From Salinisphaera sp. LB1 (GTDB lineage Bacteria; Pseudomonadota; Gammaproteobacteria; Nevskiales; Salinisphaeraceae): 64,000 nucleotides of DNA. The position numbers and the translations under genes were made by a program. The notes beneath the pieces are model-generated. The model made no database searches. It had not been told where the DNA came from and saw nothing but the letters and a program-made list of their open reading frames with translations. Where the stretch lies: contig NZ_CP029488.1 in assembly GCF_003177035.1 (NCBI RefSeq), positions 3,850,501-3,914,500 on the forward strand, written 5' to 3'. This document shows positions 1 to 8,642 of the stretch, in pieces; the first letter of the stretch is position 1, and every line of letters begins with the position of its first letter.

Positions 1-318
1 ATTTCGCGAATCCAACGAGACCAAGCAACGTCAATCGCAGATCGAATGCCAACAGATGTCGCCAGCGAGAAATTCGGACGAGTGAACGACCATTTAAAAA
101 CAAATGACGGGCGGATCGGGATACTGCGTGGCGACATCAACGTAAATCGCAATCTAATACAAACGTATATGCTCGACAAAACGTCGGCATATCAATTTGA
201 TGCTCTACCGAATCAATATGATGCAGTTTATCCGCTGACCGATCCGGGCAAGCCTTCGCCGAAACCAGCATGTCCAGATGACACCCGATACGTTCTGAAC
301 TCTCGCGCGAATTATTGA
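1..318 (+). CDS. Hypothetical island protein, 5' end outside window
   Basis: The reading frame is open from the first base of the window, so the first ATG at 46 need not be the true start and the gene probably begins upstream. The visible part (about 105 residues) is polar and Asn/Asp-rich, with no membrane segment or motif I recognise. The stretch before residue 60 looks helical and the C-terminus is Pro/Lys-rich. Base composition is much more AT-rich than the chromosome to the right, in keeping with its place inside the integrated element that ends at 2905. The function is unknown; it may be a phage or island accessory protein. Confidence 0.4.
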   Translation: MSRIQRDQATSIADRMPTDVASEKFGRVNDHLKTNDGRIGILRGDINVNRNLIQTYMLDKTSAYQFDALPNQYDAVYPLTDPGKPSPKPACPDDTRYVLNSRANY

Positions 319-347
319 GTGTAGTATAATTTTTCGCTGAATATTTA

Positions 348-623
348 ATGCTGACAAACGGAATGGCCTTTACAATTCAACTCGGTATCAGCCTTGCGCT
401 TGTTTATATCGCTAGTCGGTCCAAGAGTCGCGGCTTACACGAATATATAACAGCGCTTTTTGGTTACACTACAGCCGTCGCTCTGCTTGTGTTCACAGCA
501 ACATCGCCGTTCCAATTTTTGTCCACTGTCTCGACTACCGCTTTCAGCGTATTTTCATTCTGTCTGATTGTGGTTCTGACTCGCGACTTTGAGCGAGTAT
601 TAAGCGATACTTCTGACGATTAG
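348..623 (+). CDS. Small three-helix membrane protein, island-encoded
   Basis: This 91-residue protein has three likely membrane segments, at about residues 5-24, 33-55 and 60-80, and an acidic C-terminus. It lies 29 bases after the preceding ORF on the same strand, so the two may be co-transcribed. No clear Shine-Dalgarno sits before the ATG at 348; an internal ATG at 363 has GGA next to it but too close to be convincing. Small multi-helix proteins in prophage ends are often holins or superinfection-exclusion proteins, but nothing in the sequence decides between these. The call is only that it is a membrane protein. Confidence 0.4.
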   Translation: MLTNGMAFTIQLGISLALVYIASRSKSRGLHEYITALFGYTTAVALLVFTATSPFQFLSTVSTTAFSVFSFCLIVVLTRDFERVLSDTSDD

Positions 624-638
624 CCGCCACCATATCCG

Positions 639-827
639 TTAGAGATAACGGCGCGCTATCCATTGTTCGGCTTCCTTGACACACCACCCGAGCACGACGC
701 CTAGCGGGACGATGACATCGGCGGGAAGGTGAACGCCGACAAGGTTTAACGACCACACGCCTAGCTCTGCGAGAGCAACACCCACGCTCGGCGCAATGGC
801 CTTCCTACCTGCCTGCTGTAGCTTCAT
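639..827 (-). CDS. Small membrane protein, possible holin
   Basis: A 62-residue protein with one or two hydrophobic stretches (about residues 12-32 and 36-50) and a short charged C-terminus. Its start overlaps the end of the gene at 805-1041 by 23 bases, so the two look translationally linked on the minus strand. The pairing of two overlapping tiny membrane proteins near a phage-type integrase is the usual look of a lysis cassette, with this as the holin candidate. No endolysin is visible inside the window; it could lie to the left. The AGAGG before the ATG is too close to be a good ribosome site, so the start is uncertain. Confidence 0.35.
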   Translation of the reverse strand: MKLQQAGRKAIAPSVGVALAELGVWSLNLVGVHLPADVIVPLGVVLGWCVKEAEQWIARRYL

Positions 828-1041
828 CCTCTGATCCGACTGTGTATATCAGTCGATATTTATTGTCCTGAACAAACCCCTTCACGTTCACCCGTTCGAG
901 TTTTTGCACCTGTGGTGCGGTGTCTGTGGTGTATATGTCATCGATCTGATGCTGTAGATGGATGTTATAGGCCGACTGGCCAATGAATGACCCAGCGAGC
1001 GATAGAACGCTGAATGCGATGAATCGTTTGACGTTTACCAT
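805..1041 (-). CDS. Small protein with N-terminal membrane anchor
   Basis: The start at 1041 is chosen over an upstream ATG at 1068 because it is preceded at a good distance by GGGAA, the same site used by the gene at 1275. The 78-residue product begins with positive residues and a hydrophobic segment (about residues 6-25), which could be a signal anchor. A polar, probably extracytoplasmic tail follows. It overlaps the next gene downstream (639-827). This layout resembles small phage lysis accessory proteins, but the sequence alone does not show that. Confidence 0.35.
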   Translation of the reverse strand: MVNVKRFIAFSVLSLAGSFIGQSAYNIHLQHQIDDIYTTDTAPQVQKLERVNVKGFVQDNKYRLIYTVGSEDEATAGR

Positions 1042-1274
1042 GTGTATTCCCGTTTTTTTGTTGCGCATGTTGAACGAGAATTAGCTTTGTCTGGTGATTT
1101 GAATCGCACCGCCATGCTATCAAGTGCCCAGAAGCAAATTCCCGTTCCTACATATATTTAGAATTTTTCCTTTTTTAACGACACGTCGTTCCCTAAAACT
1201 AAATAATTGCGTCACGTTGACACCGATATTCGATCGTCTAATGTGACGACATAAACAAAAACGGGAATAGAAAA

Positions 1275-1688
1275 ATGAATTGGAAAATTAAGCTAATAAT
1301 CGGCGGTGTCGTTGCGTTCTTCGCTCTTGCGCTGATAAGTAATATAGTGGTTCCTCAGTCGTATATCGACCAACAAAAAAATGAAGCCAAGGCGAAGGCC
1401 GAAAAGATTGCGGCTAAAAAGAAAGCCAAGGCGGATGCAATCGAGAGTAAATGCGAAGGTCTAAAACCTTGGGCTAAAAACGTCGCCACGCTACGCGTTA
1501 AGGGCGTGTCTCGATCGTATGTTGATCGGTACATCGATACCAAGATGCATGACATCAACTATCGACGCGCACACACAATCGTACATTGGGTTTATCTCGA
1601 ACCGCTTCAAATAGTTGCGCAATATCCCGATCGCTTCGCATCCGATTTTATGGACATGGGCAAGCTCGATGTTCATCTAAATGGATGA
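1275..1688 (+). CDS. Membrane-anchored coiled-coil protein, island-encoded
   Basis: The 137-residue product has a basic N-terminus and one membrane helix at about residues 5-25. A Lys/Ala/Glu-rich stretch at 32-60 should form a coiled coil. A globular C-terminal part with many Tyr, His and Asp residues follows. The ATG is preceded by GGGAAT at good spacing. A strong hairpin terminator follows the stop within 25 bases, so the gene is probably a monocistronic unit. Proteins of this build are common in prophages and are usually hypothetical; the function is unknown. Confidence 0.55.
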   Translation: MNWKIKLIIGGVVAFFALALISNIVVPQSYIDQQKNEAKAKAEKIAAKKKAKADAIESKCEGLKPWAKNVATLRVKGVSRSYVDRYIDTKMHDINYRRAHTIVHWVYLEPLQIVAQYPDRFASDFMDMGKLDVHLNG

Positions 1689-1710
1689 CTAGCCCTGTTT
1701 TCCAGCAATA

Positions 1711-1740
1711 AAAAAGCCCGGCATCGACCGGGCTTTATTT
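1711..1740. terminator. Bidirectional hairpin terminator
   Basis: AAAGCCCGG and CCGGGCTTT pair across a 6-base loop, with A and T runs on both outer sides. It can end transcription of the plus-strand gene at 1275-1688 and of the convergent integrase gene that stops at 1758. Confidence 0.85.
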
Positions 1741-1757
1741 CGTCTTGAATCAGTGAA

Positions 1758-2729
1758 TCAATCTAATTCTGATGCGATATCGGACATCGATTTTCGATAA
1801 TAACCTTGCAGTATCTTCAAATCGCGATGGCCTGAAATGCGCGCTAATGTGTTGATCGGCAGTTTATGGGCAAGGTCGGTGATCGCTGTTGCTCGCGAAT
1901 CATGGAATCGAATGTGATTAAGCCCGGCCTCGATTTTCAACCGCATGAACGTCACCGACAGGCTATCGCGATCGACCGGAAACGGCTTTGGGTTTGCACT
2001 CAATCCCTCAAGAACCTGTATCGCCAGCTTGCGGAGCGGCACCTCTCGCGACGAATCGTTTTTCGTGTCCCGCAACCGTGCCACCTTTCGATGTACGTCT
2101 ATGTCGTCCCATTCGAGCCCGATAATCTCGCTCATTCGCATCGCGGATACACAGGCCACCGCCAACGCTGCACACGCATACTGTCGAAGTGTTTTGCAGT
2201 TCTGGCCCGGCTCATACCCGGCTAACTGATTCAGCGTTGCCCGATCGGACGGTGTGATAAGCACGTCCCGTGGCTGCGTGTTCTTCGGCTTCTTCACATC
2301 CGCAATCGGGTTCGTGTCGAGCCATCCCCATTCACGCCGAGCCACGGTGAAGACGCCCGACAACAGATTCATCTCGCGACGCACGGTCGATGTCTTGACC
2401 TTCTCTAGCCGCGTATCCCGCCAGTCGGCGAAGATGAACGGTTGAGCGTCGCATAGCTGCACGTTCGGCAACTCGCGCTTCATCCGCTTCAGGCGCGTTA
2501 TCTCCCATCGACTCCCCTTGTGTTCGGGCGCGACCTTCTCGATATAGCGATCAATCGCATCGTGTAGCGCGTGATCCTCTAATCTCATATTCCCATCGGC
2601 GATTCGCGCTTCTAACTCCCCGGCCCACTTGCGCGCGGCGGTCATATTGCGGAGCGTCTTTCTTCTAGTGACGCCCATTTTTCGGACCTCTGTAAAAATG
2701 CCGCTCTTTCTTTTCCTATAGGTTGCCAT
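1758..2729 (-). CDS. int: Tyrosine-type site-specific integrase
   Basis: Catalyses integration and excision of the element that occupies the left end of the window. The frame is open to 2822, but the ATG at 2729 is preferred because GGAGA lies 8 bases before it; this gives 323 residues. The N-terminal ~60 residues look like an arm-binding domain, residues 60-155 a SAM-like core-binding domain, and 165-323 the catalytic domain. The catalytic set is visible: Arg in the SAMRMSE stretch, Lys in TKND, the HxxR motif HDSR near residue 276, a GH pair, and the Tyr nucleophile in GYYRK near the C-terminus. The gene points inward from the attachment site at 2892, the usual layout for a tRNA-targeted element. 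Confidence 0.93.
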   Translation of the reverse strand: MATYRKRKSGIFTEVRKMGVTRRKTLRNMTAARKWAGELEARIADGNMRLEDHALHDAIDRYIEKVAPEHKGSRWEITRLKRMKRELPNVQLCDAQPFIFADWRDTRLEKVKTSTVRREMNLLSGVFTVARREWGWLDTNPIADVKKPKNTQPRDVLITPSDRATLNQLAGYEPGQNCKTLRQYACAALAVACVSAMRMSEIIGLEWDDIDVHRKVARLRDTKNDSSREVPLRKLAIQVLEGLSANPKPFPVDRDSLSVTFMRLKIEAGLNHIRFHDSRATAITDLAHKLPINTLARISGHRDLKILQGYYRKSMSDIASELD

Positions 2730-2891
2730 TTGCCGTTTCTCCGTGACGCATTCTTGAGACGCACTCGATCGGGAAATACCGACCGATAGCGGGAACATCA
2801 CGGTATTTATGGCGTTTAGCAATGACCCTAAACGACTGTTTTAATGATAATTTGCGTTTTAAGGCACTTAACGGGAAATACTATTAAAGCA

Positions 2892-2905
2892 TCTCCTCGG
2901 CACCA
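2892..2905 (+). other. Attachment-site remnant: tRNA-Leu-type 3' end
   Basis: The bases TCTCCTCGGCACCA match what the last bases of a tRNA would be: acceptor strand CCTCGGC, discriminator A, then CCA. No T-arm or anticodon arm precedes it, so this is only a 3' end. A strong terminator follows at 2917, as after a real tRNA gene. With an integrase ending 160 bases away, this is best read as the right attachment site of the left element. The intact tRNA (5' end GCCGAGG, a Leu-type acceptor) should be at the other end, beyond the window. The recombination identity is inferred. Confidence 0.65.
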
Positions 2906-2916
2906 GATACAAGATC

Positions 2917-2947
2917 AAGCCGCTGATTTTTCAGCGGCTTTTCTTTT
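2917..2947 (+). terminator. Rho-independent terminator, probably of the interrupted tRNA gene
   Basis: A perfect 10-bp stem AAGCCGCTGA/TCAGCGGCTT with a TTTT loop is followed by a T-rich run. It lies 12 bases after the tRNA-like 3' end. From 2948 to 3187 I see no gene with coding support. Confidence 0.85.
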
Positions 2948-3187
2948 GCCCCGCGTCTACGGCCCATGTCTCGGGTGCGCCTTGCGCCTCGCGGTCGGCA
3001 ACAGCCGATACCGATAGCGATGGCCTGCCCGGCAGATCGCGCCGCGCGGATCGCGTGCGCTTGCCCGCAGCTCGAAGCCCTCGCGCCGCAAACCGGCCCC
3101 TTGAATCGGGCCGGTTTGCACGCACTTCAGCGCTATCACTCCTGTGGACGCCGTGCCGATGCTCTCCCGGCCGACCGGAACCCTGTC

Positions 3188-4156
3188 ATGAACCACGGCG
3201 ATCCGGCCCAGGGCGCGCTGGCCTTGCTGTTTGTGAATGTCTTCGCCGAGCAGTTGGGCGTGCCGGTGCCTTCCTACCCGGCGTTGCTCGTGGCCGGATC
3301 GCTGGCGTCACCGACGTTCGGCGACGCCGGCTATCTGGCGATGGTCTGGCTAGTCGCCATGATCGCCTGTGAGCTGGCCGACAGCCTCTGGTACGGCGTC
3401 GGCCGTCGTTACGGGCACTGGTCAATGGCTCAGGTGTGCCGTGTGTCGCTCGAGCCGGATACCTGCATCCGAAAAAACCGCAATCTCTACCTGCGCGTCG
3501 GGCCGAAGCTGCTGATCGTGGCCAAGATCGTGCCCGGGCTGGGGGCCTTGTGCACGCTCATGGCCGGGGCAACGCGCACCCGATATCTGACGTTCCTGTT
3601 GTTCGACGGCATCGGCTCCGCGGTCTGGGTGAGCTCCGGGCTCGTGCTCGGCATCATATTCCAGCGCGCGATCCTGGCGACCCTGGCATGGCTCGAAACC
3701 TATGTGATCCAGGGGGCTTTCATCATCGCCGCGGCACTGTTTGCCTTCATTGCGTGGAAGGTATGGCGACGGCACCGGTTCCTGCAACAGAGCCGTCTGG
3801 TCCCGCGCGTGAATATCGATGAATTGCGGGCGATGCGGGCCGACACGCCGCAGCTGCGGATCGTGGATGTGCGTGAGCCCAGCGTGGTGGCGGACTCCAT
3901 TCCCGGCGCCATCCCGATCCCGGTGGATGCGCCGGTCGGGCGGGCCATGCCCGGCAACACCGACGCCGACACCCCGATCGTGGTGTTCTGCGCTTGTCCC
4001 AACGAAGTATCGGCGGCCCTGGTCGCGCTCAGGCTGCAGGCCGCCGGCTATCACAATACCTACGCCTTGCGGGGCGGATTCGAAGCCTGGCAGGAAAGCG
4101 TCGGCACCACCGAGCCCAAGCGCGCCTGCGCCGAGCAGCAGGCCCCCGCGCATTAG
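3188..4156 (+). CDS. DedA-family membrane protein fused to rhodanese domain
   Basis: The frame extends upstream, but the ATG at 3188 has GGAA 7 bases before it and begins the conserved DedA sequence, giving 322 residues. Residues 1-190 form the DedA (SNARE-associated/VTT) domain, with hydrophobic segments near 8-38, 45-65, 115-150 and 165-190 and the family's re-entrant stretch around residues 18-32. Residues about 205-310 are a rhodanese domain with the DVRE signature and a CxCPNE active-site loop; the family's usual CxxGxRS is replaced. DedA proteins are linked to undecaprenyl-phosphate and phospholipid flipping and to membrane homeostasis. The fusion would place a sulfurtransferase or sulfur/redox sensor on the cytoplasmic face. 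Such fusions are known; the substrate is not. Confidence 0.88.
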   Translation: MNHGDPAQGALALLFVNVFAEQLGVPVPSYPALLVAGSLASPTFGDAGYLAMVWLVAMIACELADSLWYGVGRRYGHWSMAQVCRVSLEPDTCIRKNRNLYLRVGPKLLIVAKIVPGLGALCTLMAGATRTRYLTFLLFDGIGSAVWVSSGLVLGIIFQRAILATLAWLETYVIQGAFIIAAALFAFIAWKVWRRHRFLQQSRLVPRVNIDELRAMRADTPQLRIVDVREPSVVADSIPGAIPIPVDAPVGRAMPGNTDADTPIVVFCACPNEVSAALVALRLQAAGYHNTYALRGGFEAWQESVGTTEPKRACAEQQAPAH

Positions 4157-4462
4157 CGGCTGTGGCCGGTTCGCGCGGCGCCCCATCACGGCCGTGAATG
4201 CCGCCCACAAGGGCGTCGCGCGCGGCCGGACACCGCGGAACAACGCCGCAAACGGTAGGCTGCGGCGGCTTGATCGTTGCGCCCCCCGAGCCGGGCAGCG
4301 TTTACAATCATGTTGTTGTCGCTTCACGCGCACCACATCGACGGCATGAATCGGCAACAGGCCCGACGCGGAATATACGCACAGAAATGGATTGGAAATG
4401 CCCGGGCGACCCACTGCCTTACGACGATCGGTCCAGTCGACGGCCGAACGCTTGGCCCCCCG

Positions 4463-5923
4463 ATGACGGGGGCGGACAATCTGGAGGCGCTCTGTCGCCC
4501 GTTGCTCGATCTGCTGCAACGCATCAGCGGCCTGGATTCGGTCTATCTCACCGAAATCGACTGGGCGCAGCAGCGGCAACGCATCCGCTTCGCCCACAAC
4601 CACGGTAAAAGCCGGGTCACCGAGGGGTTCAACCTGCCCTGGCGGGATACGCTGTGTCGCCGCGCGTTGACTGAGGGCATCCGCCTGGAAACCGACGTAC
4701 CATGGCGTTGGCCCGATTCCGCCGCGGCGCGCGAACTCGGCATCAAGACCTATGTCAGCACGCCGGTGCGTCTCGGCGACGATGTACTCGGCACACTCTG
4801 CGGCATCAGCGCCGAGTCGCACGAGGTGCCGGCGCAGGTTCTCGATCTGATGGCAATGTTCGCACAGCTGCTGGCCGACCAGATCGGGCGCGAACGCGCC
4901 GCCGCTTTGGAATGGAGCCGTGCACGCGCGGCCGAACGTACCGCGACCCTGTTCGCTGCCCTGTCGGACATCGGCCACATCTGTTCCCGCGCCCGCACAC
5001 TCAAGCCCGCCCTGCACCAGAGCGCGGCCCGGTTGCGGGTGCTCGACCCGGGCGCCGAGATCGACGTCATGCTCCCGACCGATGTCGCGGAGCCGACGGC
5101 CCAGGCCATATGCGACTGGGCGCGACGCTGCTGCCACGGCGATCACACCACCGACGGCGCGGGCTGGTGGCGCCGCGGCACCCGGAACTGGGCGGCCTGT
5201 GAGGCCGAGACGTTCATCGACCGGGACTGCGACAGTGTCGGGTTGGCCAGCGCGCTGTATGAAGGTGATTTTCAGGGCGGGCTGTTGATCCGCATGCGCG
5301 ACACCGTCTTCGATGACCACACCATGCGCCAGGCCATGCAGAGCCTCACGCTGCATCTGTCGCTGCTCGCCACGCGCGAGCATCTGGATACCCATCTGCG
5401 TCATGCCTACGAGGAACTCGAGCGACAAAGTCTTTGCGACCCCCTGACCGGCCTGCCGAATCGCCGTTGCCTGGAACGCGACTCGGATCGGCTCGATGCC
5501 GTGGTACGTCGGCGCGGCGGGCACGCCTGCGTGGTGTTCATCGACCTCGACGGGTTCAAGGCACTCAATGATCGGCACGGGCACGACATGGGCGATCGCT
5601 TCCTGATCGATTTCGGACGACGGCTTGCCGAGGCGACGCGTACCGATGAGACCTGTGCCCGTTACGGCGGTGACGAGTTCGTGGTGCTCGCGCATCTCGA
5701 TGCCGCGGACGACGCCGAGCCCATGCGGCAACGGCTGGCGACGCGGCTGGCGGGGCAGTTTCGCCTCAATGGCATCGATATCGACTATCCCGGCCCCAGC
5801 ATCGGCATTGCCGTCCAGCGGGATCGCCACGAATCGGTCGGCGATCTCGTGGCCCGGGCCGATCGATCGATGTATCGGGAAAAAAAGTCGCGTCGGGGCA
5901 GCGGCGGCCCGACCGCTTCGTGA
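4463..5923 (+). CDS. GAF-GGDEF diguanylate cyclase
   Basis: Residues about 10-155 look like a GAF sensor domain. A middle part carries a second, weaker sensor-like region. The C-terminal 165 residues are a GGDEF domain with the catalytic ARYGGDEF near residue 400 and a conserved D-x-D-x-F-K stretch, so the enzyme should make c-di-GMP from two GTP. The inhibitory I-site position reads RTDE rather than RxxD, so product inhibition may be altered. No membrane segment is present, so it should be cytoplasmic. The start is uncertain: the frame is open to 4277, with further ATGs at 4346 and 4310, and none has a strong ribosome site; 4463 is chosen because the GAF homology begins just after it. Confidence 0.85.
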   Translation: MTGADNLEALCRPLLDLLQRISGLDSVYLTEIDWAQQRQRIRFAHNHGKSRVTEGFNLPWRDTLCRRALTEGIRLETDVPWRWPDSAAARELGIKTYVSTPVRLGDDVLGTLCGISAESHEVPAQVLDLMAMFAQLLADQIGRERAAALEWSRARAAERTATLFAALSDIGHICSRARTLKPALHQSAARLRVLDPGAEIDVMLPTDVAEPTAQAICDWARRCCHGDHTTDGAGWWRRGTRNWAACEAETFIDRDCDSVGLASALYEGDFQGGLLIRMRDTVFDDHTMRQAMQSLTLHLSLLATREHLDTHLRHAYEELERQSLCDPLTGLPNRRCLERDSDRLDAVVRRRGGHACVVFIDLDGFKALNDRHGHDMGDRFLIDFGRRLAEATRTDETCARYGGDEFVVLAHLDAADDAEPMRQRLATRLAGQFRLNGIDIDYPGPSIGIAVQRDRHESVGDLVARADRSMYREKKSRRGSGGPTAS

Positions 5924-6086
5924 CCGGTACCGCGATCAACGCGACCCGCGTGACCCGTGCTCGCGCATGGTGCCGGCATCGCGCGCAACCGCCGTTGCGG
6001 CTTCCGCATGACGGGCAGGCGATTGTGCCCGCCGGGGCGATAAAGCAATCGCCGAGTAGGCCGGCCGGTCGTGGCCCGGCATGCGC

Positions 6087-6404
6087 CTACCGGGCGCCGC
6101 GGGTATCAGCGTGGCCCGAAGCGCTCGACTCGAACCGCGCCTTCTGTTCCGCGTTCGCCTCAAGCTGGTAGCGGTCCTTCCACTCGGCGTACGGCATGCC
6201 GTAGACCCGTTCGCGCGCCTGCTCGTAGTCCATGGCCACGCCCCGCCGCTCGGCTTCGGCGCGATACCATTTGGCCAGACAATTGCGGCAGAAGCCGGCC
6301 AGATTCATCAGATCGATATTCTGCACGTCGGTTCGCTCGCCCAGATGCGCGAGCAGATCGCGGAACGCCGCGGCCTCGACTTCAATACGGGTCTGTTCGT
6401 CCAC
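6087..6404 (-). CDS. DUF1244 family protein
   Basis: A 105-residue protein with the family hallmark NLAGFCRNCLAKWY at about residues 34-47 and the GMPYAEWKDRYQ stretch at 69-80. The CRNC pair could bind metal. It starts with GTG; GAGGT lies 6 bases upstream, which supports this start. DUF1244 is a small, widely conserved family in proteobacteria without an established function. The Ser/Ala/Arg tail after residue 90 is not conserved in type. No operon partner is evident, as the flanking sequence is non-coding on this strand. Confidence 0.85.
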   Translation of the reverse strand: MDEQTRIEVEAAAFRDLLAHLGERTDVQNIDLMNLAGFCRNCLAKWYRAEAERRGVAMDYEQARERVYGMPYAEWKDRYQLEANAEQKARFESSASGHADTRGAR

Positions 6405-6775
6405 GAAAACACCTCATTGGTTGGCTGAATGGGCTGAAGACGTGCGCGCAGGCGCAGCCGTGGCACGCAGGCAGCGGCCGACGCTCGTCGCGCCGGACAC
6501 GGGCGGCTGCCTGGCTCGCGAACGCGAGCATATCTGTGACGAACGGCCCGGCCGGCCTCATTGCGCTGAGCATCGCCGGCTCACTATCGTAATCGATATT
6601 TACGTGCACATCGGACAACATAGGCCCGCGTGCCCGCATTCGGCCACAGACGCTGGCGGCGTGTTCCCGGTCGCGCCCGGCCAGATCATCCCGATCAGGG
6701 TCGACCGGCACGCCATCTGCGATCAGCTGATTGCGATCGTTCTGTCGCCAGCCGCCGGCTGTCGGTGCGACCGCC
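6405..6775. other. Intergenic stretch, no gene seen
   Basis: A minus-strand frame covers most of this stretch (6382-6834), but its translation is Arg/Pro/Ala-rich without domain character and it overlaps the end of the DUF3144 gene. I see no RNA gene or strong hairpin. Confidence 0.5.
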
Positions 6776-7078
6776 TCAACTCGTCTGCGAGCCGCTGCCG
6801 GTATAGCGGTCGAAATGCGCCAGGCACTCGTCAAAATGGTCTTCGAACATCTTGCGATACTGCGAGGTGAAGTAGTTCACGGCGTTCTCGCGTTCTGCCT
6901 TCATCTGCTCGGCGTCTTCCGACGTCGCCGCAACCTGAAAGGCATTGAAGCGTGCCGTGGCGTACATCGCCGAGGCACTCACCTGGCCGGTGGGCGCTTC
7001 GTTGGCCTGCCGGTTCAGCAAGTCGATCACGGCGTCGGCGCGCGCGCGAAACGCCGGCGAAAGGCTCTGTCCACTCAT
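6776..7078 (-). CDS. DUF3144 family protein
   Basis: A 100-residue soluble protein with the family pattern: an N-terminal helix with ADAVIDLLNRQANEA, the central VSASAMYATARFNAF stretch at about residues 33-47, and a C-terminal EnAVNYFTSQYRKMFEDH helix. The ATG at 7078 has GGGAT upstream. The family is short, cytoplasmic and of unknown function. It lies 90 bases downstream of the DUF72 gene on the same strand and might be read with it. Confidence 0.85.
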   Translation of the reverse strand: MSGQSLSPAFRARADAVIDLLNRQANEAPTGQVSASAMYATARFNAFQVAATSEDAEQMKAERENAVNYFTSQYRKMFEDHFDECLAHFDRYTGSGSQTS

Positions 7079-7168
7079 GCGGTCATCCCGTTGAATCGGT
7101 TATCGAGCGCGCAGGATATCGAATTCGTCGCTCACGATCCCAGGCCGGGCGGCGCGAGGCCGGCCCGG

Positions 7169-8200
7169 TCACGATCGCGACGCCGCCCGTACCGCTTCGG
7201 CGAGCGCCCGCACCGTCAGCGGCGCACTGCCTTCGGCCTTGTTGTTGATCGTCACATAGGCGGGCTGCCCCGCGCCGATCGTACCGGCGATCACGCGTGC
7301 GAGCGCGGCGCGCGTGTCGGTATCCGGGTCGACCAGCGCGTCGAAGGGCGCGTAGTCGTTGCGCGCCTTCTCATAGCCGAATGCGCCGTGCTTGAGATTC
7401 AGGTTCCAGCGACACACCAGCGGGCCCGGCCACAACGCCCGCAGGATCGGCAGTTGTGCGGCGATCGGGGGCATCTTCGGATGCAGGCCCAGGCAATACG
7501 TCGCCCCCGTATTCTTGAGCACCTCGACGAAGGCCGGCCGCAACCATTCCGGGTTGCGCACCTCCACCGCGACAACCGCACCCGGCGCGTCGTTCGAAGC
7601 CGTTCCGGCGAGTCGCAACATGCCGTCGAGCCGGTCGATGAGGCGCTCGATCCCGCCGAGCCAGCGCCCCGGCAGCGGGCTGATCTGGAACACCAGCACG
7701 CCCAGCTTGTCGCCGAGCCCGCGGCTTGCGGGCGCAATATACGTACGCCAGGCCACATCGGCATCCAGAAAATCCGGATTGGCTGCCCGGCCCTTGCCGT
7801 CGGACGCGCGGATCAATGCATCCGTCACCCGTGCCGGTGCCTTGACCACGAAACGAAACGTATCCGGAACCTGTTCGGCATACGCGGCGTACTGCGCGAC
7901 GGTCAAGGGACGGTAGAAGCCACGATCGAGGCTCACGGTCCGTAACAACGGATGCTGCGCATAAGCGGCCAGCCCCGCCTGCGACAACTGCTTCGCAGTG
8001 TACAGCCGGTCCCACACCTGGCCGGCCCAGCCCGGGAAATGCCAGGACGACGTACCCAATCGCAGCTGTGACGGTAATTCGGCCGCCAGCGCCCGGGTGG
8101 CGGCATCCGGCGCGGCGGGCTGCACGCCCGGTTCGATCGCCATGTCGTCGTCGAACAGCGAGCCACTTCGCGGCCCGGCGCTTTGGGATTCGGCCACCAT
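7169..8200 (-). CDS. DUF72 (YecE-like) family protein
   Basis: 343 residues. From about residue 45 the sequence follows the DUF72 TIM-barrel family: the opening LRLGTSSWHFPGW, then RTVSLDRGFYRPL, the FRFVVKAP stretch near residue 125, an EVRNPEWL strand near 225 and the C-terminal AYVTINNKAEG near 320. The first 44 residues are low in conservation, so an internal start is possible. The family is common and conserved but its reaction is not firmly known; nuclease or glycosidase-like roles have been suggested from the fold. No signal peptide is seen. Confidence 0.88.
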   Translation of the reverse strand: MVAESQSAGPRSGSLFDDDMAIEPGVQPAAPDAATRALAAELPSQLRLGTSSWHFPGWAGQVWDRLYTAKQLSQAGLAAYAQHPLLRTVSLDRGFYRPLTVAQYAAYAEQVPDTFRFVVKAPARVTDALIRASDGKGRAANPDFLDADVAWRTYIAPASRGLGDKLGVLVFQISPLPGRWLGGIERLIDRLDGMLRLAGTASNDAPGAVVAVEVRNPEWLRPAFVEVLKNTGATYCLGLHPKMPPIAAQLPILRALWPGPLVCRWNLNLKHGAFGYEKARNDYAPFDALVDPDTDTRAALARVIAGTIGAGQPAYVTINNKAEGSAPLTVRALAEAVRAASRS

Positions 8201-8368
8201 CGGTCAACCATTCGGGCAAGCGGATCAATCAATTCTGTCGCATCCGGCAAACGAGGTGCAGCGCTTTCGCGTGGCTGAGCTCGAAATACACACCCAGCAA
8301 GCCTGGGAGCGGGCCCATTGCCGGCATTTTCGAATACGCGGCGAGCACCGCCCTGCTGCAACCGGCGC

Positions 8369-8518
8369 TTACATGCGATCCGGCGACTTGAGCGACGCTG
8401 TACCCAACACCTCCGCCGCCTCGCGCAGTCTTTGCCGGCGTTCTTCCAGCGCCCGCCTGGCTTCCCGCAACTGGCACCCTTGCCATGCCGCGCTCCGCCC
8501 CCTGCGATGTCGAGCCAT
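8369..8518 (-). CDS. Small basic protein, 49 residues
   Basis: The frame starts with ATG at 8518, preceded at 8 bases by a strong GGGAGG. It encodes a 49-residue Arg-rich peptide with one long amphipathic helix of Arg/Glu/Leu type at about residues 18-40. No family is recognised. Support comes from the ribosome site and the helix-like composition; there is no homology I can name. The rest of 8201-8642 shows nothing else. Confidence 0.4.
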   Translation of the reverse strand: MARHRRGRSAAWQGCQLREARRALEERRQRLREAAEVLGTASLKSPDRM

Positions 8519-8642
8519 GCTCGTAACCTCCCGCAACACCTACGATTGAATAGGCGCGTTTCGCACCCATGCCGGCCCGGTGCGTGCAGCACACGCCACC
8601 TCGACCCGACGCCTTGGATGTTATCGGCCGGAAGAACGCGAC

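Noticed and set aside
3422-5830. 802-codon minus-strand frame opposite the DedA and GGDEF genes
   Set aside because: It is antisense to two genes with clear domains. Its translation is rich in Arg, Gly, His and Ala with no domain, as expected for the opposite strand of high-GC codons.
6382-6834. 150-codon minus-strand frame between DUF1244 and DUF3144
   Set aside because: It overlaps the end of a conserved gene, has no ribosome site and no family character.
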